NCBI GenBank assembly: GCA_029973955.1
Contig: JARKQJ010000170.1
Span: 57,470 to 121,469, forward strand
Length of the DNA: 64,000 bases
Direction: 5' to 3'
Origin: Paludibaculum sp.
GTDB taxonomy: Bacteria > Acidobacteriota > Terriglobia > Bryobacterales > Bryobacteraceae
Numbering within the stretch: the stretch's first letter is position 1; the number at the start of each line of letters is the position of its first letter. Shown here piece by piece: positions 26,225 to 34,531 of the stretch. The position numbers and the translations under genes were made by a program. The notes beneath the pieces were generated by a model. The model made no database searches and was not told the origin of the DNA. It was given only the letters and a program-made list of their open reading frames with translations.

Positions 26225-26503
26225 GGGGAAGCCAACTCCTTCTCTGAGTAATCCTCGATCCAGGCTCCGCGCCGGCCAGCCGTCTGGAATGTCCACCGGC
26301 ACACCCTGACACTTCCACGGCTCCGTTCTAGCGGAAAAGGGGGAGGTTAGAAACTCTCTATGGACCGTGCCGTTCAAACCGGCCAGCGCTCATTCATAGG
26401 CCCGCCGTCCGGCCGCTCGCCCGGCACAACTAATTCTTAGCACGGATTCGATCGTGAATCCAGTCTATTTCGGAACCCTCCCCCTCGAAGCCTCAAGCTC
26501 GGT

Positions 26504-29056
26504 TTACGTCCAGGTCATCGGCGTGTTGCAGGGTCTCGTCACCGGATCCTCGCAGTGATTCGGACTCACCCGCAGAGCGTAGCCCAGCCGCCCCGTCTGA
26601 TGCGGCACAAACTCCCGGCCGAACAGGTACTGCCCACCGCGTTCCCCCACTGACGGCAGCAGCACGATCGTCGTGTCCTGCAGCCCGCCGTCCGGTTGCA
26701 CGCGGCCCACCACCGCCTCCACGCGCACGTCGGCCGGAGTCAATCCAGCCAGGTCCACCAAAGCCTGCAGTTCGATCGGAGTCCCGGTCAGAATGCAGCG
26801 CCCCGGCCCATCGCCCGCGTCTGCGATCTTCACCCGATGCCATACCTGCTGCACCCGGCTCAGCCAGGCCGCCTTCTCGCGGGCCAGTTGGTAGTCCTGC
26901 CCGCTCACGCTGACAGCCGCGGCGTGCGCCGGCTCGTACATCCGCGTGGCGTAGTCTTCCAGCATCCGCTGCGAATTGAACATCGGGCTGAGATTCATCA
27001 ACGACTGCTTCACACGCTGCATCCACGCATGCGGTACGCCCTCTTCCCTGCCCTTGTAGTACATCGGCAGGATCTCGTTCTCCAGCAGCGAGTAGATCGA
27101 AGAGGCGTGCAGCTCGTCAAAATCCGCGGTATACGGATCCCGGTCGCCGATCGCCCAACCGCCCGACACTTCATAGGCCTCGTCAAACCAGCCATCCAGG
27201 ATCGAGAGATTCAACGTGCCGTTCACCGCCGCCTTCATGCCGCTGGTGCCGCAGGCTTCCTCGCCGCGCCGTGGATTGTTCAGCCACAGGTCCACCCCCT
27301 GCACCAGTTCCCGGCCCACTTCGATGTCGTAGTCTTCCACGAAAACCACGTGCCGCGAAAATTCGGGTTCGCGGCTGAGCTGGATGATCTCGCGGATGAA
27401 CTGCTTGCCAGGGTTGTCCTTCGGGTGCGCTTTGCCGGCAATCACCAACTGCACCGGCATCTGAGGATTCGTCAGAAGCCGCTTCAACCGCTCCTTGTCG
27501 CGGAAGATCAGCGTCGCCCGCTTGTAGGTGGCGAAACGGCGCGAAAATCCGATCGTGAAAGCCTCCGGATCGAAGATCTCCGACACCCGCTTCACTTCGG
27601 CGGCCGAACCACGCCGCTCCTGCGTGCGCAGCAGCAGCCGCTCGCGGATGAAGTTGATCAGCCGCCGCTTGCGCCGCCGCCGGATCTCGTGCAGCTCGCC
27701 ATTCGGAATCTCGGCCACCTGGCCCCAGATCCCCTCATCCGGATAACGCTCGCGCCAGTCCGGCGCCAGGTATTGGTCATACAGGTACGCCAGATCCGCA
27801 TTCAGCCACGTCGGCAGGTGCACCCCGTTCGTAATCGGGATGATCGGCACTTCGTGCTCCGGCAGGTCCAGCCACAGGTTGTGGAACATCGACTGGCTGA
27901 CTTCCGCGTGCAGCTTGCTCACCGCGTTCCGGTACGCCGACGCCTTCAGCGCCAGCACCGCCATCGAAAAACGGTCGCCCTGCTCTTCCGTCCCGCCCTG
28001 GCCCAACGCCAGGAACTTCTCAAACGGCACCGAGTTCCGCTCGCAGTATGCGTGGAAATACTGGTAAACCAGCCCCGGATCGAACATGTCGATCCCGGCC
28101 GGCACCGGCGTGTGCGTCGTGAAGACGTTGTTCGCCCGCGCCGCCTCCAGCGCTTCGTCCCAGTTCAACTGGTGCTCCTGCATCAGCAGCCGGATCCGCT
28201 CCAGCGCCAGAAACGCCGAGTGTCCTTCGTTCATGTGGAACACCGTCGGCTCGATCCCCATCGCCTTCAGCGCCCGCAGCCCGCCCACGCCCAGCACGAA
28301 CTCCTGCTGAATCCGCGTCACCGCGTCGCCGCCATACAGCCCGTCCGTGATGTCCCGGTATTCGTGGTTCGTGTTCTCGGCGATGTTGGTGTCCAGCAGG
28401 AACAGATCCACCCGCCCGATCTTCATCCGCCAAACCTTCACAAAGCACGGACCCGCCGGGAACTTCAACTCCAGCACCAGTTCGTTGCCGTCCTTGTCCA
28501 GCACCGGCTGCACCGGCCACGTGTAGAAGTCGTTCAGCGAGTACTTCTCCACCTGCCAGCCGTCCGGATTCAGGTACTGCTGGAAATACCCCTTCTGGTA
28601 CAGCAGCCCAATTCCGCACAGGTTCAGCGCCGCATCGCTGGCGCCCTTCATGTGATCGCCCGATAGGATTCCCAAGCCGCCCGAATAGATCGTCAACGAC
28701 TCCAGCAGCCCGTATTCCATCGAGAAATACGCCACCTTCATCTGGCCCTTCCCGCCCTGCTGCGGCGCTCCGGCCATGTACTCGTCGTAGATCCGGCAGG
28801 CGTTCTGGTAAAGCGCCAGATATCGGGGGTCCGCCGCCGCCTTCTCCAACGTCTCCTGCGGAATCCGCCCCAGCATCAAAACCGGGTTGCGGTGGCATTG
28901 CCGGTAGAGCGCGTGGTCCAGCCTCCGGAACAATGGCCGGACCGAGTGCGTCCAGCTCCACAGCAGATTGTGCGCCAGCTCATCGAGCCGCGAGATTGCC
29001 GGAGGCAGCGCGGGACTAACCAGAAACTCTTTAACAGGTTGGATTTGATAGGCCAT
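26504..29056 (-). CDS. glgP: Alpha-glucan (glycogen) phosphorylase, short form
   Basis: An 850-residue GT35 enzyme of the bacterial short form. It begins with the DUF3417-type N-terminal region (LVSPALPPAISRLDELAHNLLWSW). The pyridoxal-phosphate lysine lies in EEACGTSGMKAAVNG near residue 603, and other conserved blocks are EGHSAFLALERI and FSRRFATYKRA. It releases glucose 1-phosphate from alpha-1,4-glucans. With GlgX at 16.3 kb this gives a glycogen breakdown pair, though the two genes are not in one operon. AGGGA 5 nt before the ATG supports the start. The gene is divergent from the Rrf2 regulator, with 195 nt between them. Confidence 0.94.
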   Translation of the reverse strand: MAYQIQPVKEFLVSPALPPAISRLDELAHNLLWSWTHSVRPLFRRLDHALYRQCHRNPVLMLGRIPQETLEKAAADPRYLALYQNACRIYDEYMAGAPQQGGKGQMKVAYFSMEYGLLESLTIYSGGLGILSGDHMKGASDAALNLCGIGLLYQKGYFQQYLNPDGWQVEKYSLNDFYTWPVQPVLDKDGNELVLELKFPAGPCFVKVWRMKIGRVDLFLLDTNIAENTNHEYRDITDGLYGGDAVTRIQQEFVLGVGGLRALKAMGIEPTVFHMNEGHSAFLALERIRLLMQEHQLNWDEALEAARANNVFTTHTPVPAGIDMFDPGLVYQYFHAYCERNSVPFEKFLALGQGGTEEQGDRFSMAVLALKASAYRNAVSKLHAEVSQSMFHNLWLDLPEHEVPIIPITNGVHLPTWLNADLAYLYDQYLAPDWRERYPDEGIWGQVAEIPNGELHEIRRRRKRRLINFIRERLLLRTQERRGSAAEVKRVSEIFDPEAFTIGFSRRFATYKRATLIFRDKERLKRLLTNPQMPVQLVIAGKAHPKDNPGKQFIREIIQLSREPEFSRHVVFVEDYDIEVGRELVQGVDLWLNNPRRGEEACGTSGMKAAVNGTLNLSILDGWFDEAYEVSGGWAIGDRDPYTADFDELHASSIYSLLENEILPMYYKGREEGVPHAWMQRVKQSLMNLSPMFNSQRMLEDYATRMYEPAHAAAVSVSGQDYQLAREKAAWLSRVQQVWHRVKIADAGDGPGRCILTGTPIELQALVDLAGLTPADVRVEAVVGRVQPDGGLQDTTIVLLPSVGERGGQYLFGREFVPHQTGRLGYALRVSPNHCEDPVTRPCNTPMTWT

Positions 29057-29251
29057 CTAATTCCCTGAGGGGCAAACTGAATACTCCAGGGTACCAGATA
29101 CGTATCGGCGGGGACGCTTGTTATCATACCAGATCTGGGGAGAGTAGAAATGGCGAACACCACCCGCCAGTGCCCCTGCCGTGGATACTGGAAAATCATA
29201 TTTCATAATCTTTTTATCCCATTTCCCTTGGAGTTGCTGTACAATGTCGTC
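29057..29251. promoter_or_regulatory. Divergent promoter region between glgP and Rrf2 gene
   Basis: 195 nt with two copies of TACCAGAT (29092-29099 and 29127-29134, 35 bp apart) and an A+T-rich tract near 29195-29220. TACAAT at 29240-29245 ends only 6 nt before the Rrf2 start codon, a candidate -10 box for a nearly leaderless mRNA. No matching -35 box was seen. Confidence 0.4.
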
Positions 29252-29749
29252 ATGAAGCTGAGCGCCCAAGAGGAATACGGGCTGCGGTGTCTGCTGTACA
29301 TGGCACGCCACGGAGAGACCAAGAGTCATAGCATTCCGGAGATCAGCCGGGCGGAAGGCCTTTCTGTTCCGAACGTTGCCAAACTGATGCGGATCCTGCG
29401 CCTCGGAGGTCTGGTGGCCAGCGTTCGCGGACAGGCGGGCGGCTATACGCTCTCCAAACCCGCTGACAAGGTCAGCGTCGCCGAGATCTTGTCGCTGCTG
29501 GGAGGCAGTTTCTTCAACTCCCATTTCTGCGACCGGCACTCTGGTCTGGAGCGGACCTGCGCCCACTCGACTGACTGCTCCGTCCGCCTCCTCTGGGGGG
29601 CCGTGCAGAAGAGCCTCGATAGCATTCTCGCCAAAACCTCCCTCCGGGATCTCCTCCGAGATGAAGACGACATGCGCGCTTTCATCAAGGAGACTGTCGC
29701 CTTGGCTTCAACCGACGGCGGACAGACCTGCCGCGTCAACGGCCACTAA
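29252..29749 (+). CDS. Rrf2-family transcription regulator with three cysteines
   Basis: A 165-residue winged-helix repressor of the Rrf2 family (IscR, NsrR and SufR-like sensors). It starts MKLSAQEEYGLRCLLYMARH, with the recognition region SVPNVAKLMRILRLGGLVASVRGQ. Three cysteines, Cys93, Cys103 and Cys109, lie in the dimerisation helix region where IscR binds an Fe-S cluster; the spacing here is 9 then 5 intervening residues. An Fe-S or redox sensor is therefore likely. No Fe-S assembly genes are nearby, so the regulon is unknown. The frame extends 34 codons upstream of the ATG at 29252, but the family starts at this Met. Confidence 0.9.
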   Translation: MKLSAQEEYGLRCLLYMARHGETKSHSIPEISRAEGLSVPNVAKLMRILRLGGLVASVRGQAGGYTLSKPADKVSVAEILSLLGGSFFNSHFCDRHSGLERTCAHSTDCSVRLLWGAVQKSLDSILAKTSLRDLLRDEDDMRAFIKETVALASTDGGQTCRVNGH

Positions 29750-29875
29750 ACCGCCCCGCGCAGCCCCAGTCCCAACGATATCTGTGCCTTCGATAGCGTA
29801 AGCTAAGAAGTGCATGAATTTGTGCGCGCACTGTTCGAAGGACATTCGTAATCTCTTTTACAACAAGGGCTTAGC

Positions 29876-30748
29876 ATGACTACGAGGGTGATCTGCGTCG
29901 CCGGCGCCGGCTCGGCCTGCGGCAAGACCCACCTCTCCGCCGGAGTGGCCCGCGCGATCTCTTCCGATGGCTTCGACGTCGCCCCCCTGCACCTCTCCGC
30001 CGGCGGCGCGCATCGCATCGCCTGCCCCGGTGGGGGTTCCGTCTCCTGGCCCGCCGCCCTGTTGGCCGAGGCCTGCCGGCTCGCGCCCGCTCCCGAGTTT
30101 GAGACCGGATGGGCTGGCCTCCCGGGCCTCCTGCAGCGGCATGACGTAGTCGTCGTGGAGAGCCCCTCTCCGCCGCCGCCCGGGATCGGCGCCCTCACCA
30201 TCCAGGTCCAGCGCACTGAATGGCAGCTCGCCATCAACCGCACCGCCCATTTGCCCCTCTTTCAACCCGGCCTGGTGCCTGCCGCCGATCCGGAATTGGA
30301 TGCGCTGCCAGCCTGGAGCCTCGGCGCCGGACCGCGCGTCGGCATCCTCTCCCTGCCCCACCTCGCCAATTTCGCGGACTACCCGCTCATCCGTGGCGCC
30401 GAATGGATGGCCAGCCCGGCGCCCGGCGCCTTCGGAGTGATCTTCGTCCCCTCCTCCACCAACGAGGAGTCCGACCGGCTGTGGCTGGAAGAGAGCGGAC
30501 TCTGGGACTGGCTGCCCGCGCAGGCCGCCCACGGCGCCGCCATCGTCACCTGCGGCTGGAGCACCCTTCGCGCGCTCGCCTCCGCCACCGCCGTCGAGCC
30601 CGGCGCGCTCCGCGACTACAGACTCGTCTCCAGACTGCTCCAGCGCCGGCTGCCCGCGCCTCTCCCCGCCGAAGAGACTCTCGACGAGCTCGCCGCCTGG
30701 GCCGCACAATGGGAAGGTCTCTCCGGCCTGATTGCCGCCTTGCGCTAG
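29876..30748 (+). CDS. Very short, divergent CobQ-like (cobyric acid synthase family) protein
   Basis: A 290-residue protein at the head of a cobalamin operon; ordinary CobQ has about 480-500 residues. The N-terminal P-loop is GAGSACGKT (10-18), followed by GFDVAP, which recalls the GYRVAPFK segment of CobQ. The CobQ MNPVLLKP block is missing. The C-terminal half keeps PRVGILSLPHLANFADYPLI, close to the CobQ glutaminase-domain start, and TCGW near residue 226 where the glutaminase cysteine would be. The usual C-terminal EIHxG block is absent. It may be a reduced amidating enzyme, an inactive relative or a partner protein. AAGGG precedes the ATG. Confidence 0.75.
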   Translation: MTTRVICVAGAGSACGKTHLSAGVARAISSDGFDVAPLHLSAGGAHRIACPGGGSVSWPAALLAEACRLAPAPEFETGWAGLPGLLQRHDVVVVESPSPPPPGIGALTIQVQRTEWQLAINRTAHLPLFQPGLVPAADPELDALPAWSLGAGPRVGILSLPHLANFADYPLIRGAEWMASPAPGAFGVIFVPSSTNEESDRLWLEESGLWDWLPAQAAHGAAIVTCGWSTLRALASATAVEPGALRDYRLVSRLLQRRLPAPLPAEETLDELAAWAAQWEGLSGLIAALR

Positions 30749-30914
30749 TCCGGAGTAGTAGAGTAGGTACAGGGCCATCCGTCGGACATCCCGTGCCCAA
30801 TGACGTGTCCGCCCCGGTCCGATCCCTTTCCGGACTTCGCCGCCGCTTCTCCGGCGGCGTGAAAGGCTGCCCGCCGAAACGGGTGCCGAAAAGGGTATCG
30901 TGTGGAGGAACAGC
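30749..30914 (+). promoter_or_regulatory. Structured leader before cobD-like gene
   Basis: 166 nt with several hairpins. CGGACA (30783-30788) pairs with TGTCCG (30806-30811); GTCCG (30817-30821) pairs with CGGAC (30831-30835); CGCCGCCG (30838-30845) pairs with CGGCGGCG (30852-30859). Either GTCCG copy can pair with either CGGAC copy, so alternative folds are possible as in attenuators. The canonical B12-box sequence of cobalamin riboswitches is not seen. Confidence 0.4.
30904..30908 (+). promoter_or_regulatory. Shine-Dalgarno site selecting the TTG at 30915
   Basis: GGAGG lies 6 nt before the TTG at 30915. The in-frame GTG at 30900 lies upstream of this site and cannot use it. Confidence 0.65.
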
Positions 30915-31928
30915 TTGAAGATCACGCATGGTGGCAACATCTTCGCCATCGCCCGCGAACGCGGCTGGGATTGGAAGACCGTTCTCGATTTGAGCGCGAG
31001 CATCAATCCGCTCGGACCCGCGCCCGGCGTGCGCCCGGCGATCGAAGCGGCATTGGACCGCATCTCGCATTACCCCTGTCAGGGGCCCGGCCAGTTGGAG
31101 GACGCCCTCGCCGCGGCCTGGAAAGTCTCCCCCAATCAGATTATGGCCGGCGGCGGCGCCACCGAACTCATCCACTTCGCCGCCCGCTCCGGCTGGAACG
31201 GCCCCACTGCCCTCGCCACGCCCGTCTGGAGCGAGTTCTATCGCGTCTTCCCGTACGCCCTCAAACTCCCCGCCTCGCAGCCCGAATCCTGGCCTCAGCG
31301 CGGCCTGCTGGTCCTCAGCCAGCCCATGAATCCCACCGGCGAAGCCATCCCCGAGGAGACTCTCCGCCGCGCCATCGCCAGCCGCGAGGGCCCTGTCCTC
31401 ATCGACGAAAGCTTCATCGAATTCACCCGCCTCGAATCTGCCGCCTGGTGGACCGAGCATCATCCCAACCTGCTCGTCCTCCGGTCTCTCTCCAAGTTCT
31501 ATGCCCTCGCCGGCCTGCGCGTCGGCGCGCTCATCGGCTCTCGCGAATGGATGGACCGCCTCGCCCGCCGCCGCGAACCCTGGCAGGTCAACGCCCTCGC
31601 CGAAGCCGCCGCCCTGGCCGCCATCGCCGACACCGCCCATGCCGAGCGCACCCGCCTCCTCGTTGAGCAGGAGCGCCAGTATCTCATCGAACAACTAACC
31701 GAGATGCCCGGCGTCTCTGTCTCGCCCGGCGTGGCCAACTTCCTCTTCGTCTCCACCACCCGCCCCGCCGCCGAAATCTGCGAGCGCTTTCTCGAACGCC
31801 GCATCATCCTGAGAAACTGTACGGGCCTGCCCGGCGTGGAAGGCGAAGCCATCCGCCTCGCCGTCCGCACCCGGCCGGAAAACGATCGCTTCCTCGAAGC
31901 CGCCCGGGAGTGCCTTTGCGCAAGCTAG
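30915..31928 (+). CDS. cobD: L-threonine-O-3-phosphate decarboxylase / aminotransferase-like CobD
   Basis: A 337-residue fold-type I PLP enzyme of the CobD/CobC group. It starts with KITHGGNIF, the usual CobD beginning, then DLSASINPLGP. The PLP lysine is in RSLSKFYALAGLRVG near residue 194, and the C-terminal Arg-containing segment is IRLAVRTR. CobD makes (R)-1-aminopropan-2-ol phosphate, the linker of the nucleotide loop of cobalamin. It follows the CobQ-like gene and overlaps the btuF start, within an operon for B12. The TTG start is chosen from the ribosome-binding site and from the family's N-terminus. CbiB, which would use the product, is not in the window. Confidence 0.9.
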   Translation: MKITHGGNIFAIARERGWDWKTVLDLSASINPLGPAPGVRPAIEAALDRISHYPCQGPGQLEDALAAAWKVSPNQIMAGGGATELIHFAARSGWNGPTALATPVWSEFYRVFPYALKLPASQPESWPQRGLLVLSQPMNPTGEAIPEETLRRAIASREGPVLIDESFIEFTRLESAAWWTEHHPNLLVLRSLSKFYALAGLRVGALIGSREWMDRLARRREPWQVNALAEAAALAAIADTAHAERTRLLVEQERQYLIEQLTEMPGVSVSPGVANFLFVSTTRPAAEICERFLERRIILRNCTGLPGVEGEAIRLAVRTRPENDRFLEAARECLCAS

Positions 31929-32770
31929 CCACCCTGGCAGTCCTCTTTACCCAGGCGGCCTTCTGCGCCGCCCCGCAACGTATCGTCTCCACCGCCCCAT
32001 CCATCACCGAAGTCCTCTATGCCCTCGGCCTCGGCCCGCGCGTCGTCGGCGTCACGCAATACTGCCGTTACCCCGCCGACGCCATCTCCAAACCCAAAAT
32101 CGGCACCTTCCTCGAACCCGATTTTGAGCGGATCCTCGCCCTGAAGCCCGACCTCGTCATCGTCATCTCCAACCCCGTCCAGGTCACTGAACGCCTGCGC
32201 AAACTGGGCGTTCGCGCCGAAGAGGTCAAGCAGGATTCCATCGCCGATACCTTCGCTTCCATCCGCTCCATTGGCAATTGGACGGGCACCGCCCCGCAGG
32301 CCCTGAAGCTCGAACAGAACATCCGCGCCAGCCTGGAGCAGGTCCGCGCTCAATCCCGCGGCCGCGCCCCCAAACAGGTGATCTTCCTCGTGGGCCGCGC
32401 GCCAGGCACGCTCCAGGGCATGGTGGGCGCCGGCCCCGGCACGTTCGTCGATGAGCTCATCACACTCGTCGGCGCCGTCAACATGCTCCGAGGCTCTCCC
32501 ATCGCCTATCCCCGTGTCTCTCTCGAACAGATCCTCAGCGCCAATCCCGACGTCATCCTCGACATGGGCGACTTCGCCCACGCCGAAAGCAAGCCCCTGG
32601 AACCCGCCGAGCGCGTCTACGCCCTCTGGGCCAAGTACCCGCGGTTGAAGTCCGTCGCCCAGCACGGCGTCGTCCAGGTCGCTTCCGAGATCTATATCCG
32701 CCCCGGACCGCGCCTCGGCGAGGCCGCCTTGGGACTCCAGCGCATGGTCTACGGGAGCAAGCCTCGATGA
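31916..32770 (+). CDS. btuF: Periplasmic cobalamin-binding protein BtuF-like
   Basis: A 284-residue class III periplasmic binding protein. It has a signal peptide (MRKLATLAVLFTQAAFCA), then RIVSTAPSITEVLYALGLG and VGVTQYCRYP, the classical BtuF/FhuD-type start, and a long helix joining two lobes. It delivers vitamin B12 or a cobinamide to the BtuCD-type transporter encoded next. The TTG at 31916 lies 5 nt after CGGGAG inside the end of cobD; a GTG at 31910 is an alternative. The stop codon overlaps the next ATG (ATGA). B12 is inferred from the operon, since iron-chelate binders look alike. Confidence 0.9.
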   Translation: MRKLATLAVLFTQAAFCAAPQRIVSTAPSITEVLYALGLGPRVVGVTQYCRYPADAISKPKIGTFLEPDFERILALKPDLVIVISNPVQVTERLRKLGVRAEEVKQDSIADTFASIRSIGNWTGTAPQALKLEQNIRASLEQVRAQSRGRAPKQVIFLVGRAPGTLQGMVGAGPGTFVDELITLVGAVNMLRGSPIAYPRVSLEQILSANPDVILDMGDFAHAESKPLEPAERVYALWAKYPRLKSVAQHGVVQVASEIYIRPGPRLGEAALGLQRMVYGSKPR

Positions 32771-33537
32771 GCGTCCAGTTCGATCTGCGCGGCGTCGGCA
32801 TGAGCTACGGCGCTTCGCACGTCCTCTCCGGCCTCGACCTGCATTTCGGCGAACCCCAGATGCTCGCCCTCCCCGGGCCCAACGGCGCCGGGAAATCCAC
32901 GCTCCTTGGCATCCTCGCCGGCCTCCGCACCCACCACGAAGGCGCCTGCCTCATGAACGGGAAACCCTGCGCCCAGTGGCGCCGCGCCGACTTCGCCCGC
33001 CAGGTCGCCTTCGTCCCCCAAAGCCTCAAACTCGAGTTCCCCTTCACCGCCGAACAGGTAGTCCTCATGGGCCGCACCCCCTTCGGCGGCGGCCTCTTCG
33101 AAGGCCCGCATGACTGGGAAGCCGTCAACCGCGCCATGGAACTCACCGATACCCTCCAATTCCGCAGCCGCGACTTCCGCTCCCTCAGCGGCGGCGAGCG
33201 CCAGCGCGTCGTCCTCGCTTCCGCCATCGCCCAGCAGCCTCAGGCCATGCTCCTCGACGAGCCCACCACCTTTCTCGACCTCCGCCACCAGGTGGCCATC
33301 TACACTCTGCTCCGCGAACTCGCCCGCACCGGCCTCCTCGTCATCGCCGCCACCCACGATCTCAACCTCGCCGCCTCTTACTCGGACCGTGTCGTGGCCC
33401 TCAAGCAAGGCCGCGTCGTCGCCGACGCGCCACCCTGCGAAGCTCTCTCCTCCGCTCGCATCCGCGAGGTCTTCGGCGTCGCCGCCGAGTGGCTCCGGCG
33501 CTCCGACGGAAAGGACTGGATCTCCTATGGGGCTTGA
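32767..33537 (+). CDS. btuD: ABC transporter ATP-binding protein BtuD-like
   Basis: A 256-residue ATPase of the FecCD/BtuCD import class. The Walker A motif GPNGAGKST is at about 37-45, the Q-loop reads VPQS, the signature is LSGGERQRV near 140-148, Walker B is AMLLDEP near 160, and the H-loop lies in AATHDLNLAAS. It powers uptake of the BtuF-bound corrinoid. The gene overlaps btuF by 4 nt and the permease gene by 11 nt, so translation is coupled. The first glycine-rich region reads PGPNG where ENGPNG or GPNG is commoner, without consequence for the motif. Confidence 0.93.
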   Translation: MSVQFDLRGVGMSYGASHVLSGLDLHFGEPQMLALPGPNGAGKSTLLGILAGLRTHHEGACLMNGKPCAQWRRADFARQVAFVPQSLKLEFPFTAEQVVLMGRTPFGGGLFEGPHDWEAVNRAMELTDTLQFRSRDFRSLSGGERQRVVLASAIAQQPQAMLLDEPTTFLDLRHQVAIYTLLRELARTGLLVIAATHDLNLAASYSDRVVALKQGRVVADAPPCEALSSARIREVFGVAAEWLRRSDGKDWISYGA

Positions 33538-34531
33538 GCCGGTCACGCCTGCCCGCGCGGCCCGCATCCTCGCCGGCGCCCTCGTTCTGGCCGCCGCCGT
33601 GGCCGTTCTCACACCCCTCATCGGATCTTCTCAACTCAACCTCGCTCGCGCCTGGCGCGGCGAATGGCCCGACGCCCAGGTCTACTTCGGTGTCCGCTGG
33701 CCCCGGACCCTCCTCGCCATGCTCGGCGGCGGAGCCCTGGCCACCGCCGGCGTCCTCTTTCAGGCACTCCTCCGGGACCCGCTCGCCACGCCCTACACCC
33801 TGGGCGTCTCCAGCGGCGCTTCGCTCGGCGCCGTCCTCGCCATTAGCCTCGGCCTGCACACCTTCGGCGGCCTGCCCGCGCTTTGGGTGGCCGCCCTGGC
33901 CGGCGCTGCCGCCGTCCTCGCCCTCGTCCTGATGGTCTCCGCCGAGGGCCGCCGTATGTCTTCGTTCACTCTGCTGCTCGCCGGAGTTACCATCAATAGC
34001 GTCGTCACTTCGCTGATCATGCTGCTCCATAATCTCGCCAGCGTCGGACAGAGCTTCGCTATCGTCCACTGGCTCATGGGCAATATCGATCCCGTGGACT
34101 GGCCCACCCTGGGCTGGCTGACCGCCTTCATCCTGCCCGTCGTCGCTGCCCTCTGCTTCTTCGCCCGCATGTGGAACCTCATCTCCGTCGGCGAGGAATG
34201 GGCCGCCACGCGCGGCGCTTCCCCTCAGGCCCTCCTGCTCTGGGGCTACCTCGCCGGCTCCGGCCTCACCGCCGCCGTCACCGCCGTCACCGGCCCCATC
34301 GGTTTCGTCGGCCTCGTCGTTCCCCATGCCCTGCGTATCCGCTTCGGCGGCGATCACCGCCTCCTCATGCCCGCCTCTTTTCTCGTGGGAGCGGCTTTCC
34401 TGGCGATTTGTGATACCTTGGCTCGAAGTCTGCTCGCTGTCGAAATCCCCGTCAGCGTAGTCACCGCCCTCGTCGGCGGACCGATTTTCATTGCTCTGCT
34501 GAGAAGCAGGAGGAAGTCTCTATGGCTTTAG
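33527..34531 (+). CDS. btuC: FecCD-type ABC permease BtuC-like
   Basis: A 334-residue polytopic membrane protein with about nine or ten membrane helices. Family landmarks are RWPRTLLAMLGGGALATAGVLFQALLRDPLATPYTLGVSSGASLGA, here given only as its beginning RWPRTLLAML and its end GVSSGASLGA, then GPIGFVGLVVPHALR near the C-terminus, the coupling helix contacting BtuD. It forms the membrane channel for corrinoid uptake. The frame is open far upstream inside btuD, but ATG 33527, 11 nt before the btuD stop codon, gives a family-like start. The cobU-like gene overlaps its end by 10 nt. Confidence 0.93.
   Translation: MGLEPVTPARAARILAGALVLAAAVAVLTPLIGSSQLNLARAWRGEWPDAQVYFGVRWPRTLLAMLGGGALATAGVLFQALLRDPLATPYTLGVSSGASLGAVLAISLGLHTFGGLPALWVAALAGAAAVLALVLMVSAEGRRMSSFTLLLAGVTINSVVTSLIMLLHNLASVGQSFAIVHWLMGNIDPVDWPTLGWLTAFILPVVAALCFFARMWNLISVGEEWAATRGASPQALLLWGYLAGSGLTAAVTAVTGPIGFVGLVVPHALRIRFGGDHRLLMPASFLVGAAFLAICDTLARSLLAVEIPVSVVTALVGGPIFIALLRSRRKSLWL

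Noticed and set aside
30749..30914. Cobalamin riboswitch before cobD-like gene
   Set aside because: GTGAAAGGCTGCCCGCCG and GGTGCCGAAAAGGG recall parts of cobalamin riboswitches, but they stand in the wrong order, too near the start codon, and no B12 box was found. Only a structured leader is claimed.
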